DNA from: JBOGGN01 sp050744165
GTDB taxonomy: Bacteria > Actinomycetota > Acidimicrobiia > Acidimicrobiales > Palsa-688
Length of the DNA: 40,905 nucleotides
Reading direction: 5' to 3'
NCBI GenBank assembly: GCA_050744165.1
Contig: JBOGGN010000122.1
Location: forward strand, 1-40,905
Shown here: positions 7,153 to 15,686 of the stretch, piece after piece
Layout of the letters: the number at the start of each line of letters is the position of its first letter
Position numbering within the stretch: the first letter of the stretch is position 1
Program-made: the position numbers and the translations under genes
The notes under the pieces: generated by a model
Database searches by the model: none
What the model was told of the DNA's origin: nothing
What the model saw: the letters and a program-made list of their open reading frames with translations, nothing else

Positions 7153-10100
7153 GTGTTCTTGAAGGCGCTGACGCTGAAGGGGTTCAAGTCGTTCGCGGAG
7201 CCCACAACGCTGGAGTTCGAGCCCGGCGTGACGGTGGTGGTGGGCCCCAACGGGAGCGGCAAGTCCAACCTGGTCGACGCCGTGGCGTGGGTGCTCGGCG
7301 CCCAGGGGCCGCGGACGCTGCGCTCCACCAAGATGGAGGACGTCATCTTCGCGGGCACGCCCAAGCGGGCGGCGCTGGGCCGGGCCGAGGTGTCGCTCAC
7401 CATCGACAACCAGGCCGGTCTGCTGCCCATCGGGTTCTCCGAGGTGACCCTGACCCGGACCCTGTTTCGCTCTGGGGACAGCGAGTACGCCATCAACGGC
7501 GCCCCCTGCCGGCTGCTCGACGTCCAGGAGCTGCTGTCTGACACCGGCGTCGGGCGCCAGCAGCACGTCATCGTCTCCCAAGGCCAGCTTGACGCTGTCC
7601 TCAACGCACGACCGGAGGACCGCCGCCTGATCATCGAGGAGGCGGCCGGGGTCCTCAAGTACCGAAAGCGCAAGGAACGGGCCGAGCGGCGACTTGAGGC
7701 CACCGAGGGCAGCCTTCTGCGGCTCCAGGACCTGCTGCGCGAGGTGCGCCGCCAGTTGCGCCCGCTGGAGCGCCAGGCCGAGGCCGCCCGGCGCCACGAT
7801 GTCCTTGTCGAGGAGCTGCGCCTCATCCGCCGCCACCTGGCCGGCCGGGAGCTGGCGGTGGTCGAGGCCCGGCTGGCGGCCGCGGCCACGACCCGTGTCG
7901 ACCTGGTCCGGGCCGAGGACCTGTGCCGCTCCGAGCTGCGTTCCCTGGACGAGCAGGTGAGCGAGGTGGAGCAAGCCCTGTCGGCGCTGCGCCAGCGGGC
8001 CGACGGGCTGGACCTGGGCGAGGCTCTGTCGCGCGCGGAGCGGCTCGGGGCCACCGCCCGGGGCCTCGGGGCGCTCATTACCGAGCGCCGGCGGGCGGTC
8101 GAGCGGGACCGGCTGGCGTCACTCGACCAGGACGTGGTGGCCAACCTGGAGGCGGAGGCGGCGCAGGTCACCGCCGACCTTGCCGCCACCGAAGCCGACG
8201 CCACCGCGCTCATGCCCCAGGTCGACGACCTGGTGGTCTCCGAGGGGGAACTGGAGGCCGAACAGCGGGGCCTCGACCGGCCCCAGCCGGGCCCGAGCGC
8301 GGTGGCCGAAGCCTCCGCCGCAGGCGAGGTCCGGGCCGAGTTGGTGGCCCTCCGGGGCGGCCTGGCGGGCACCGAGGGGGAGTTGCGGCGCTTGGAGGCC
8401 CGGTTGGGTCAGCTGTCATCACGGGAAGAGCGGCTGGCGGGGGAGCTGGCCCGGATGGCCGACGAGGAAGCAGCCGACGAGGCGTCGGCGTTGGCCCTGG
8501 CGTCCGAGTTGGCAAGCTCGGCCCGCGAGCGGGACGCCGCGGAGGAGGCGCTCGAATCGGCCGAAGCCTCCCGGCGGGCGGCCGAGGGCGAGCACCACCG
8601 CTGGACGGCACGGGTCGAGGCGCTCAACCTGGGCCTGGCCGAATCCCGGGCCCGGGCGGGCGTGGAACGCCTGGCGGACTTCGACGGCGTGGTGGGCACC
8701 CTCATGGAGTTGGTGGAGGTCGACGAGGGCTGGGAGACAGCGTTCGAGACCGCGGTTGGCGAGGCGGTAGCCGCAGTTGTCGTCGACGGGCTGGAAGCGG
8801 CTCGCAGCTGCTTGGCCCACTTGCGGGCGCTGAATGTTCCCGGGGCGGTCCTGCCGCTCCTGGAGGCAGGCGGGGGAGAGGCGGCTGGGCGGGGGTCAGA
8901 CCTCCTGCTCACCGGCGGTGGGGACGGGACAGGCGAGGCGGTGCGGGCCCATGTGCGGTCGGCGCAAGCGTCGGTGGAGCGGCTGTTGGACCAGCTCCTG
9001 GCAACCGCGGTAGCCGTTGACGGGGACTGGACGGCGGCACTCGACCTGGCCATGGCGTCGCCGGGACTGGTGGTGGTCACCCGCGCTGGTGACCGTTTCA
9101 CGGCGACGGGGTGGAGCACGGGAGGTGCCGGCACCGGGGGCGCCACCGGCGCCGCCCTGGAGGAGGCGTCCCGCCGGGCGGCCGAGGCGGAGGTCGAGGT
9201 AGGCGAGGTCCGCTCCCGAGTGGTCGCCGCTCGGGCGGCGGCTCAGGCTCTGCGCCAGCGCCAACGGGAGGCCGAGCGGCTGCGCGACTCGCTGGCAGCC
9301 CGACGTCGAGGCAGGACCGATGCCCTGAGCCGGGCCGAGCGAGAGCGGACGGAGGCGGCGGCCGAGCTGGCTTCATCCACCGGCCACCGCTCCGAGCTCC
9401 AGGCTCGGCGCGACCGAGAGGCGCAGCGGGTGGAGCAGCTGGAGGAGTTGCTGCCCCGGCTGGAGCAGCTGGCCGCGGCCAACGCCGAACGAGCGGCGAT
9501 GGAGTCCGCAGCGCGCAACCGGCTGGCGCAGCGGGCCGCGGCGCTGGCGGCACTGCGGCGCGACATCGAAGTGCGGGCGGCGGGACTGGAGCAGCGCCGC
9601 TCCCTGTTGACCGGGCGCCTCGAGGAGATCGAGGCCCGGTTGCGCAACCACGCCGAACAGCGCGACCAGGTCGCCGCCCGGCGCGAGGAGCTCGACCGGC
9701 GCGGCCGGGTCATCGAGCGGCTGGGGCGGCTGGTGGCCGACCGGGTGTCGCTGCTGGACGGCCTGGTGGGCCGGCTGCGGGCAGCCCGCAGCCAAGAGTC
9801 GCTCGAAGTCCAGGCCATCACCTCGCGCCTCGACGGGCTGCGGCGGGAGCGGTCGGCGTCGGAGCGCCACCTGGCCGAACTGCGGGAGCGCCAGATGCGG
9901 GTGCAGCTGGACGAGGCCGAGGCCAACGTCCGCCGCGACGCGCTGGTGGAAAACGTCCGCCGCCAGTTGGACTGCGAAGTCGAGGAGACCCGCAACGCCG
10001 CCTGCCCGGAGCTGCCGGCCGGGTCCGGCCCTCCCGGGCGGGCCCGGGATCTGGAGCACGAGATCCGCCGCATGGGCCCCATCAACCCACTGGCGATGGA

Positions 10101-10746
10101 GGAGTTCGAGGCGTTGCAGGAGCGCCAGCGATTCCTGGAGGGCCAGCTCGAGGACGTGCGTTCGGCCCGCCGGGAGCTGGGCAAGGTGATCCGGGCGGTG
10201 GATGCCGAGATCGTCGAGGTCTTCGGCGCGGCCTACGCCGACGTGGCTGACAACTTCGAGAAGTTGTTTGCGACCTTGTTTCCAGGCGGCCAGGGGCGCC
10301 TGCGCCTCACCGATCCCGATCACCTGCTCGACACCGGAGTCGAGGTCGAGGCCCGCCCCTCGGGCAAGAACGTCCGCCGCCTGTCGCTCCTCTCGGGCGG
10401 TGAGCGCAGCCTGACTGCCCTGGCGCTGTTGTTTGCCGTCTTCCGCAGCCGGCCCTCACCCTTCTACCTGATGGACGAGGTCGAGGCGGCCCTCGACGAC
10501 GTCAACCTGCTGCGGTTCCTCGACCTGCTGAAGGAGTTTCGCCAGGAGGCGCAACTCCTCGTGGTGAGCCACCAAAAGCGGACCATGGAAGCCGCAGATT
10601 GGCTCTACGGGGTGACGATGCAACCTGGCGGCTCCTCCCGAGTGGTGAGCGAACGAGTGACGTCGTCGATGCCGGGTGGGGGCACACCGGGTGGTGGCAC
10701 ACCGGCTGGTGGCAGGCCCGTGGCGGCTGAGGTGGCGACCGCCTGA
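7153..10746 (+). CDS. smc: Chromosome partition protein SMC
   Basis: Condensin ATPase that organises and segregates the chromosome with ScpA and ScpB. The 1197-aa length is normal. The N-terminal head has LKGFKSFAEPTTLEFEPGVT and Walker A GPNGSGKSN (residues 31-39), with QGQLDAVLNARPEDRR as the Q-loop region. The first coiled coil runs about 160-500, rich in Ala, Arg and Glu. The hinge is about 510-650 (FDGVVGTLMELVEV, then AVLPLLEAGGG). The second coil is about 690-1000. The C-terminal head has PINPLAMEEFE, signature LSLLSGGERSLTALALLFAV (about 1078) and Walker B FYLMDEVEAALDD (about 1104). After the head comes an unusual Gly/Thr/Pro tail (GGGTPGGGTPAGG). The start is GTG with a near-leaderless promoter. 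Confidence 0.97.
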   Translation: MFLKALTLKGFKSFAEPTTLEFEPGVTVVVGPNGSGKSNLVDAVAWVLGAQGPRTLRSTKMEDVIFAGTPKRAALGRAEVSLTIDNQAGLLPIGFSEVTLTRTLFRSGDSEYAINGAPCRLLDVQELLSDTGVGRQQHVIVSQGQLDAVLNARPEDRRLIIEEAAGVLKYRKRKERAERRLEATEGSLLRLQDLLREVRRQLRPLERQAEAARRHDVLVEELRLIRRHLAGRELAVVEARLAAAATTRVDLVRAEDLCRSELRSLDEQVSEVEQALSALRQRADGLDLGEALSRAERLGATARGLGALITERRRAVERDRLASLDQDVVANLEAEAAQVTADLAATEADATALMPQVDDLVVSEGELEAEQRGLDRPQPGPSAVAEASAAGEVRAELVALRGGLAGTEGELRRLEARLGQLSSREERLAGELARMADEEAADEASALALASELASSARERDAAEEALESAEASRRAAEGEHHRWTARVEALNLGLAESRARAGVERLADFDGVVGTLMELVEVDEGWETAFETAVGEAVAAVVVDGLEAARSCLAHLRALNVPGAVLPLLEAGGGEAAGRGSDLLLTGGGDGTGEAVRAHVRSAQASVERLLDQLLATAVAVDGDWTAALDLAMASPGLVVVTRAGDRFTATGWSTGGAGTGGATGAALEEASRRAAEAEVEVGEVRSRVVAARAAAQALRQRQREAERLRDSLAARRRGRTDALSRAERERTEAAAELASSTGHRSELQARRDREAQRVEQLEELLPRLEQLAAANAERAAMESAARNRLAQRAAALAALRRDIEVRAAGLEQRRSLLTGRLEEIEARLRNHAEQRDQVAARREELDRRGRVIERLGRLVADRVSLLDGLVGRLRAARSQESLEVQAITSRLDGLRRERSASERHLAELRERQMRVQLDEAEANVRRDALVENVRRQLDCEVEETRNAACPELPAGSGPPGRARDLEHEIRRMGPINPLAMEEFEALQERQRFLEGQLEDVRSARRELGKVIRAVDAEIVEVFGAAYADVADNFEKLFATLFPGGQGRLRLTDPDHLLDTGVEVEARPSGKNVRRLSLLSGGERSLTALALLFAVFRSRPSPFYLMDEVEAALDDVNLLRFLDLLKEFRQEAQLLVVSHQKRTMEAADWLYGVTMQPGGSSRVVSERVTSSMPGGGTPGGGTPAGGRPVAAEVATA

Positions 10747-10791
10747 TCCGGCTCGGCCGGGGCCCTTCCTGGGGCCTCGATGGGCTCCAGA

Positions 10792-10797
10792 TAGGCT
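10792..10797 (+). promoter_or_regulatory. -10-like TAGGCT box of ftsY
   Basis: TAGGCT ends 10 nt before the ATG at 10808, in the 61-nt smc-ftsY gap. It supports the 10808 start rather than in-frame positions back to 10676, which lie inside smc. Confidence 0.4.
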
Positions 10798-10807
10798 CCC
10801 CCTCGCG

Positions 10808-11989
10808 ATGGTGATCGTAATCGTGGTGGTGCTGGTACTGGCGCTGGCCTTGTCGCTCACCGGCGTTGTCCTCCAGCGCCGGGGCTCACGCGGGCCCGAG
10901 CTGGAGCCGCCCCCTTCGGCGGGCGACGAGGAATCGGACTCTCTCGACACGACGACTGTCGAGCCGGAGCTGGGCGAGGAGCAGATCGCCGAGATCGAGG
11001 CCGCCCTGGCCGAGGCGGCGGCCGTCGAAGGCGAAGCCGCCGAGGAGGAGGCGGTGCCGGCAGCGGTTCCGGAGGTCGAACCCCCGGCGCCACAAAAGCC
11101 CAGCTTCCGGGAGCGGCTGGGCAAGGCCCGCACGCTGTTTTCGGGCTACCTCGGCTCGGTCCGCTCCCGAGGCAAGATCACCGATGAGACCTGGGACGAC
11201 CTCGAGGAGGCCCTGATCCTGGCCGATGTCGGTGTCGAGACGACCGCGGCCGTGCTCGACGACCTTCGGGGACGGCTGAAGGCCGACGGCCTCACCGATC
11301 CGGACTCGCTCCTGGCAGCGCTCAAGGCGGACCTGGTAGGGCGCCTCGGCGGCGCCCGGGCTCTCGGGTTCGAGGCAGGGTCGCTCAACATCTGGCTGTT
11401 CGTAGGCGTCAACGGGGTGGGCAAGACCACGACCATCGGCAAGCTGGGCCTGCAAGCCGCCAACCAGGGCCGCTCGGTGATCATGGCGGCCGGCGACACA
11501 TTCCGGGCGGCGGCGGCCGACCAGCTCGAACTGTGGGCCAAGCGGGTCGGCGCCGACCTGGTGCGCGGCGCCGAGGGCGGCGATCCGGGGGCCGTCGTCT
11601 TCGATGCCAAGCAGCGCGGCGCCGCCCGGGGCACCGACTTGGTGTTGGCGGACACTGCCGGGCGGCTGCACACCAAGGTCAACCTGATGGAGGAGCTGAA
11701 GAAGGTGCGCCGGGTGGCCGAGCGCCCCCCCGGCGTCCTATCGGAGGTCCTGCTCGTCATTGACGCCACCACGGGTCAGAACGGCCTCGTCCAGGCCAAG
11801 GAGTTCGCCGCCGCCGTCAGTGTCACTGGTGTTGTGCTGACCAAGTTGGACGGCACTGCCAAAGGCGGCATCGCCTTGGCGATCCAAACCGAGCTCGGCC
11901 TGCCGATCAAGCTGGTCGGGCTGGGGGAGGGGCCGGAGGACCTGGTGGAGTTCGACGCCGAGGAGTTCGTGGACGCCATCTTCGGCTGA
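10808..11989 (+). CDS. ftsY: Signal recognition particle receptor FtsY
   Basis: SRP receptor GTPase that docks SRP-ribosome complexes at the membrane. From the ATG at 10808 it is 393 aa. Residues 1-21 are one strongly hydrophobic helix (MVIVIVVVLVLALALSLTGV), so it is membrane-anchored as in many actinobacteria. An acidic linker (about 30-90) follows, then the NG domain: GVNGVGKTTTIGKL (about 200), AGDTFRAAAADQLE, LADTAGRLHTK (about 280), TKLDGTAKGG (about 344) and the C-terminal GEGPEDLVEFDAEEFV. Its partner Ffh is encoded directly downstream. Confidence 0.96.
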   Translation: MVIVIVVVLVLALALSLTGVVLQRRGSRGPELEPPPSAGDEESDSLDTTTVEPELGEEQIAEIEAALAEAAAVEGEAAEEEAVPAAVPEVEPPAPQKPSFRERLGKARTLFSGYLGSVRSRGKITDETWDDLEEALILADVGVETTAAVLDDLRGRLKADGLTDPDSLLAALKADLVGRLGGARALGFEAGSLNIWLFVGVNGVGKTTTIGKLGLQAANQGRSVIMAAGDTFRAAAADQLELWAKRVGADLVRGAEGGDPGAVVFDAKQRGAARGTDLVLADTAGRLHTKVNLMEELKKVRRVAERPPGVLSEVLLVIDATTGQNGLVQAKEFAAAVSVTGVVLTKLDGTAKGGIALAIQTELGLPIKLVGLGEGPEDLVEFDAEEFVDAIFG

Positions 11990-12032
11990 GGTTCCCCGGG
12001 GGCCACCCCCCGAGAAGCGCGTCGCCATCGGG

Positions 12033-12038
12033 TACCCT
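12033..12038 (+). promoter_or_regulatory. -10-like TACCCT box of ffh
   Basis: TACCCT ends 10 nt before the ffh ATG (12049), in a 59-nt gap after ftsY. The predicted leader is a few nucleotides at most. Confidence 0.45.
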
Positions 12039-12048
12039 CGCAGGCTGC

Positions 12049-13380
12049 ATGTTTTCGTCGCTGTCAGACCGCCTTGACGCTGTCGTTTCGAAGCTGCGCA
12101 ATCGCGGCCGGCTGACCGAAGCCGACGTCGATGAGGCGCTTCGAGAGATCCGCCTCGCCCTTCTCCAAGCCGACGTCAACATCAAGGTGGTCCGGACCTT
12201 TGTCGCCCGCGTCAAGGAGCGCACCGTCGGCGCCGAGCTGTCGAAGAGCCTCACGCCCGGCCATCAAGTCGTCAAGATCGTCAACGAGGAACTGATCACC
12301 ATCCTCGGCGGCGGGCCGCTGAAGATCAGCTACGCCTCCCGGCCGCCGACAGTGATCCTGCTGGCCGGCCTGCAAGGTTCGGGCAAGACCACCACGGCGG
12401 GCAAGCTGGCCCGCTGGTTCAAGCAGCAGGGGCGCAATCCGTTGTTGGTCGGCGCCGACCTCCAACGTCCGGCCGCGGTTGAGCAACTCCGGGTTCTCGG
12501 CGGCCAGGTCGGTGTTCCCGTGTTTAGCGAGGCGTCGGACCCCGTCACGGTGGCCAAATCGGGCCTGGAGGAGGCTCGCCGGGTCGGCAAGGATGTGCTG
12601 ATCGTCGACACGGCCGGACGGCTCGCCATCGACGAAGAGTTGATGGAAGAGGTCCGCCGGATCTCGGTGTCGGTCGAGCCCCACTACACGTTCCTCGTGA
12701 TCGATGCCATGACCGGCCAGGACGCGGTCAATGTGGCCGGCGCCTTCCACCAGATCCTGAACCTCGACGGGGTGATCCTGACCAAGCTGGACGGCGACGC
12801 CCGGGGCGGCGCCGCCCTTTCGGTCAAGGAGGTGGTGGGCAAGCCCATCGCTTTCGCCTCGACCGGTGAGCGCCTCGACGACTTCGAGCCCTTCTACCCG
12901 GACCGCATGGCCGGGCGCATCCTCGGCATGGGCGACGTCATGACCCTCATCGAGAAGGCCGAGCAGAGCTACGACCAGGACGTCGCGGCCAAGGCCGCGG
13001 CCCGGCTGCAAGAGGGTTCCTTTACGCTGGAAGACTTCCTGGAGCAGATGCAGGAGGTCAAGAAGATGGGGCCCCTGTCGGGCCTGGTGGGGATGCTCCC
13101 AGGCATCCCCAAGGAGTTGAAGAACGCCAACATCAGCGATAAGGAATTGGCACGGGTCGAGGCGATCATCAACTCCATGACCTTGACCGAGCGTCGGGAA
13201 CCGGCGGTCATCAACGGGTCGAGGCGGCTGCGGATTGCCAACGGGAGCGGCTCCAGCGTTTCAGAGGTCAACCTGCTGCTCAAGCAGTTCAAAGAGATCG
13301 AAAAAATGATGAAACAGTTCAGCGCCGTGCCGGGCCTCGGTCGGCGCCTCAACAAGAAAAAGAAGAGGAAGGGCCACTGA
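12049..13380 (+). CDS. ffh: Signal recognition particle protein Ffh (SRP54)
   Basis: GTPase and signal-sequence receptor of SRP; binds 4.5S RNA and targets nascent membrane proteins to FtsY. The product is 443 aa. The N domain is residues 1-90 (LSDRLDAVVSKLRNRGRLTE). The G domain has GLQGSGKTTTAGKLA (about 105), GADLQRPAAVEQL, DTAGRLAIDEEL (about 187) and TKLDGDARGGAALS (about 244). The M domain from about 300 has FLEQMQEVKKMGPLSGLVGM and the RNA-binding stretch INGSRRLRIANGSG (family SRxxRIAxGSG). The C-terminus is short and Lys-rich (NKKKKRKGH). It is followed by rpsP after 3 nt. Confidence 0.97.
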   Translation: MFSSLSDRLDAVVSKLRNRGRLTEADVDEALREIRLALLQADVNIKVVRTFVARVKERTVGAELSKSLTPGHQVVKIVNEELITILGGGPLKISYASRPPTVILLAGLQGSGKTTTAGKLARWFKQQGRNPLLVGADLQRPAAVEQLRVLGGQVGVPVFSEASDPVTVAKSGLEEARRVGKDVLIVDTAGRLAIDEELMEEVRRISVSVEPHYTFLVIDAMTGQDAVNVAGAFHQILNLDGVILTKLDGDARGGAALSVKEVVGKPIAFASTGERLDDFEPFYPDRMAGRILGMGDVMTLIEKAEQSYDQDVAAKAAARLQEGSFTLEDFLEQMQEVKKMGPLSGLVGMLPGIPKELKNANISDKELARVEAIINSMTLTERREPAVINGSRRLRIANGSGSSVSEVNLLLKQFKEIEKMMKQFSAVPGLGRRLNKKKKRKGH

Positions 13381-13383
13381 ATC

Positions 13384-13641
13384 ATGGCCGTCAAACTGCG
13401 CCTCATGCGCATGGGAAAAAAGAAGCAGCCGACGTACCGGATCGTGGCGGCCGACAGCCGCTCGCCGCGAGATGGCCGCTTCATCGAGATCCTGGGGACC
13501 TACCAGCCCCGGGCCGAACCGTCGGTAATCGCACTCGACGCCGAGAAGGCGGCTCGCTGGATAGCCGACGGCGCCCAGCCGACCGAGCGGGTGGCCAAGC
13601 TGCTGCGTCAAGCTGCGGCCACCCAGCCCTCGGGGACGTAG
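13384..13641 (+). CDS. rpsP: 30S ribosomal protein S16
   Basis: Small-subunit structural protein, 85 aa. It begins MAVKLRLMRMGKKKQPTYRI and continues VAADSRSPRDGRFIEILGTY with the family's DGRxIExxGxYxP core. Spacing to ffh is 3 nt and to khpA 4 nt. It starts the rpsP-khpA-rimM-trmD-rplS cluster, a widely conserved operon. Confidence 0.97.
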   Translation: MAVKLRLMRMGKKKQPTYRIVAADSRSPRDGRFIEILGTYQPRAEPSVIALDAEKAARWIADGAQPTERVAKLLRQAAATQPSGT

Positions 13642-13645
13642 TCGG

Positions 13646-13942
13646 GTGACTACCGATGCAGTCGGCACCGATGGTCAGGTGACGGGGGATCAGGTCAAGG
13701 GCGCCACGGCTCGCGAGGTGCTGGAATACGTGGCGAAAAACATCGTCGACGACCCCGATGCCGTCGTCATCGACGTCGAGGAGGGCCGGCGCGGCGACGT
13801 CCGCCTGTCGCTCCGGGTGTCCCCTGACGACATGGGCAAGGTGATCGGACGGCGGGGACGAGTCGCCCAGGCGATCCGGGCCGTGGTGCGGGCCGCCGGC
13901 GCGCGCGAGGGCGTCGAGGTCATCGTCGACATCGTCGATTAA
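13646..13942 (+). CDS. khpA: KH-domain RNA-binding protein KhpA
   Basis: A 98-aa single KH-domain protein of the KhpA/YlqC family, an RNA chaperone that pairs with KhpB in other bacteria. The residues before about 20 are variable (MTTDAVGTDGQVTGDQVKGA). The KH domain follows, with VSPDDMGKVIGRRGRVAQAI providing the GxxG loop (GRRG) at about residues 71-74. The GTG start at 13646 is 4 nt after rpsP, and rimM follows after 6 nt. The position between rpsP and rimM is diagnostic. Confidence 0.92.
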   Translation: MTTDAVGTDGQVTGDQVKGATAREVLEYVAKNIVDDPDAVVIDVEEGRRGDVRLSLRVSPDDMGKVIGRRGRVAQAIRAVVRAAGAREGVEVIVDIVD

Positions 13943-13948
13943 GGGTTC

Positions 13949-14434
13949 GTGGTGGCCAGCCCGCCGCTGCTCGAGGTCGGGCGGGTCGTCAAACCGCACG
14001 GCCTGCGGGGCGAGGTAGTCGTGGCGCTGGTGAGCAACCGGCCTGAGCGCATGGCGGCGGGTTCGGTGCTTGACGCCACCGGTCGGGCGCTGGTGGTCGA
14101 CCACGCCAGACCGTTCGAGGCGACGGGGACCGGACGGTGGCTCGTCGGCTTCGAGGGGATCGGCTCGCGAGAGGCCGCGGAGCCGTTGCGGGGCCTGGTG
14201 CTGAAGGCCCCGCCGCTCGACGACCCCGGGGCGATGTGGGCCCACGATCTGATCGGAGCGCTTGTCGTTTCCGTGGGTGGTGAGCTACTGGGCACCGTCG
14301 AGGCTGTCGAGGCCAATCCCGCCAGCGACCTCCTGGTGTTGGCCGGCGGGGGGCTCATCCCGCTGCGCTTTGTCGTTGACCATGGCGATGGGCGGGTCAC
14401 CGTCGACATCCCGCCGGGCCTGCTCGACTTGTGA
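13949..14434 (+). CDS. rimM: Ribosome maturation factor RimM
   Basis: Assists 30S head assembly through S19. The product is 161 aa. The N-terminal LEVGRVVKPHGLRGEVVVAL is the family signature. The C-terminal PRC-barrel part has APPLDDPGAMWAHDLIGALV, where the family has a WxxDLIGxxV motif, and ends with LIPLRFVVDHGDGRVTVDIP then PGLLDL. GTG at 13949 is taken as the start; GTG at 13952 is equally possible. Its TGA overlaps a GTG that opens a 29-codon frame running exactly to trmD. Confidence 0.94.
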   Translation: MVASPPLLEVGRVVKPHGLRGEVVVALVSNRPERMAAGSVLDATGRALVVDHARPFEATGTGRWLVGFEGIGSREAAEPLRGLVLKAPPLDDPGAMWAHDLIGALVVSVGGELLGTVEAVEANPASDLLVLAGGGLIPLRFVVDHGDGRVTVDIPPGLLDL

Positions 14435-14520
14435 GGACTCGGCGTCGTCCGGGCTCGGCGGGGACTGAGCTCGGGGAGGACCGGCGTGCGGGAGGACCGG
14501 GTTCGGTGACGTCCCGGTGA
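14431..14520 (+). CDS. 29-aa bridging mini-ORF between rimM and trmD (uncertain)
   Basis: GTG at 14431 overlaps the rimM stop (GTGA). The frame stays open for 29 codons and ends in the TGA at 14518-14520, which overlaps the trmD GTG at 14517 (GTGA). The product is short, basic and Gly/Arg-rich (VRTRRRPGSAGTELGEDRRA...), not a recognisable domain. It contains a 16-nt-period direct repeat of GGGAGGACCGG (14474-14484 and 14490-14500). No Shine-Dalgarno is well placed before trmD, so continuous coupling through this frame is a reasonable inference. Translation is unproven. Confidence 0.3.
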   Translation: MRTRRRPGSAGTELGEDRRAGGPGSVTSR

Positions 14521-15290
14521 GGATCGACCTGTTCACCATCTTCCCGGACCTGGTGTCGCCCTGGCTGGACGCCAGCCTGATCGGCAAGGCCCGCGCCGCG
14601 GGTGGCCTCGACCTGCGGGTCCACGACTTGCGCTCGCTGGCGAGCGACCCGCACCGCTCAGTCGACGACGCCACCTTCGGAGGTGGCCCGGGCATGGTGC
14701 TGGCGCCGGAACCGATCTTCGCCGCCGTCGAGGCGGCAGAGCCGCCGCGCCCACTCTGGCTGCTGAGCCCCGCCGGCATCCGCTTCGACCAAGCAATGGC
14801 CCGCTCCTTTGCCACCTCGGCTGGGTTCTCCCTGTTGTGCGGGCGCTACGAGGGTGTCGACCAGCGCGTCGCCGACCACCTGGCCGACGGCGAGTTAAGC
14901 GTCGGCGACTTCGTGCTGGCGGGCGGGGAGGTGGCCGCGCTGGCCGTCGTCGAGGCCGTCGCCCGACTCGTGCCCGGGGTGATGGGAAACGCTTCGTCGG
15001 CCGACGAGGAAAGCTTCTCGGGGGACCTGCTGGAGTACCCGCAGTACACCCGGCCGGCCGACTTCCGGGGCTGGGTGGTGCCCGCGGTGCTGCGTTCGGG
15101 CGACCACGGCCGCATCGCCCGCTGGCGCCGGGCCCAGGCCCTTGCCCGGACACGGGATCGCCGGCCCGACCTCCTTGCCTCCCGGGGCGGCGTGTCGCCT
15201 GCCGAACGGCTGCTGCTGGCCGAGTTCGACCTGCTCGGCGGGCCTGAGTCGCCGCCGGTGGTGAAAAACCCCGGAAATCCTCTATCCTGA
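14517..15290 (+). CDS. trmD: tRNA (guanine(37)-N1)-methyltransferase TrmD
   Basis: SPOUT-fold methyltransferase making m1G37 in tRNAs, which prevents +1 frameshifting. The product is 257 aa. It begins MRIDLFTIFPDLVSPWLDAS. DATFGGGPGMVLAPEPI, LLCGRYEGVDQRV and LSVGDFVLAGGE form the trefoil-knot SAM site. YTRPADFRGWVVPAVLRSGD and the helical C-terminal domain follow. The GTG start at 14517 is set by the conserved MRIDLxTxFP N-terminus. A -10-like TATCCT for rplS overlaps its last codons. Confidence 0.97.
   Translation: MRIDLFTIFPDLVSPWLDASLIGKARAAGGLDLRVHDLRSLASDPHRSVDDATFGGGPGMVLAPEPIFAAVEAAEPPRPLWLLSPAGIRFDQAMARSFATSAGFSLLCGRYEGVDQRVADHLADGELSVGDFVLAGGEVAALAVVEAVARLVPGVMGNASSADEESFSGDLLEYPQYTRPADFRGWVVPAVLRSGDHGRIARWRRAQALARTRDRRPDLLASRGGVSPAERLLLAEFDLLGGPESPPVVKNPGNPLS
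15283..15288 (+). promoter_or_regulatory. -10-like TATCCT box upstream of rplS
   Basis: TATCCT at the trmD 3' end, 41 nt before the rplS ATG, with a GAGGAG ribosome site at about 15315-15320 in between. It suggests an extra internal promoter for rplS. Confidence 0.35.
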
Positions 15291-15329
15291 GCGTTCCCCG
15301 CCCGTTCTCGCCGCGAGGAGTCGCGCCCC

Positions 15330-15680
15330 ATGAACCCGACCGACATCATCGACCGCGCCAGTTTGCGAGACGACATCCCGGATTTCGTCCCCGGTGACAC
15401 GTTGAAGGTCCACGTCCGAGTGGTCGAGGGCAATCGGGAGCGGGTGCAGATCTTCCAGGGCGCCGTCATCCGCCGCAGTGGCTCGGGTATCCGGGAGACC
15501 TTCACGGTCCGCAAGATGAGCTTCGGCGTCGGCGTGGAGCGCACCTTCCCGGTGCACTCCCCGGTCATCGCCACCATCGACGTGGTGACCCGAGGCGACG
15601 TTCGACGGGCCAAGCTGTACTACCTCCGGGACCGCACCGGGAAGGCGGCCAAGATCAAGGAGAAGCGGGCCGTCCGCTGA
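15330..15680 (+). CDS. rplS: 50S ribosomal protein L19
   Basis: Large-subunit protein at the 30S-50S interface, 116 aa. DIPDFVPGDTLKVHVRVVEG, RERVQIFQGAVIRRSGSGIR, ETFTVRKMSFGVGVERTFPV and the basic C-terminus (RAKLYYLRDRTGKAAKIKEK) are all family hallmarks. The ATG at 15330 follows a GAGGAG ribosome site by about 9 nt. lepB follows after 6 nt. Confidence 0.97.
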   Translation: MNPTDIIDRASLRDDIPDFVPGDTLKVHVRVVEGNRERVQIFQGAVIRRSGSGIRETFTVRKMSFGVGVERTFPVHSPVIATIDVVTRGDVRRAKLYYLRDRTGKAAKIKEKRAVR

Positions 15681-15686
15681 CGGTCC

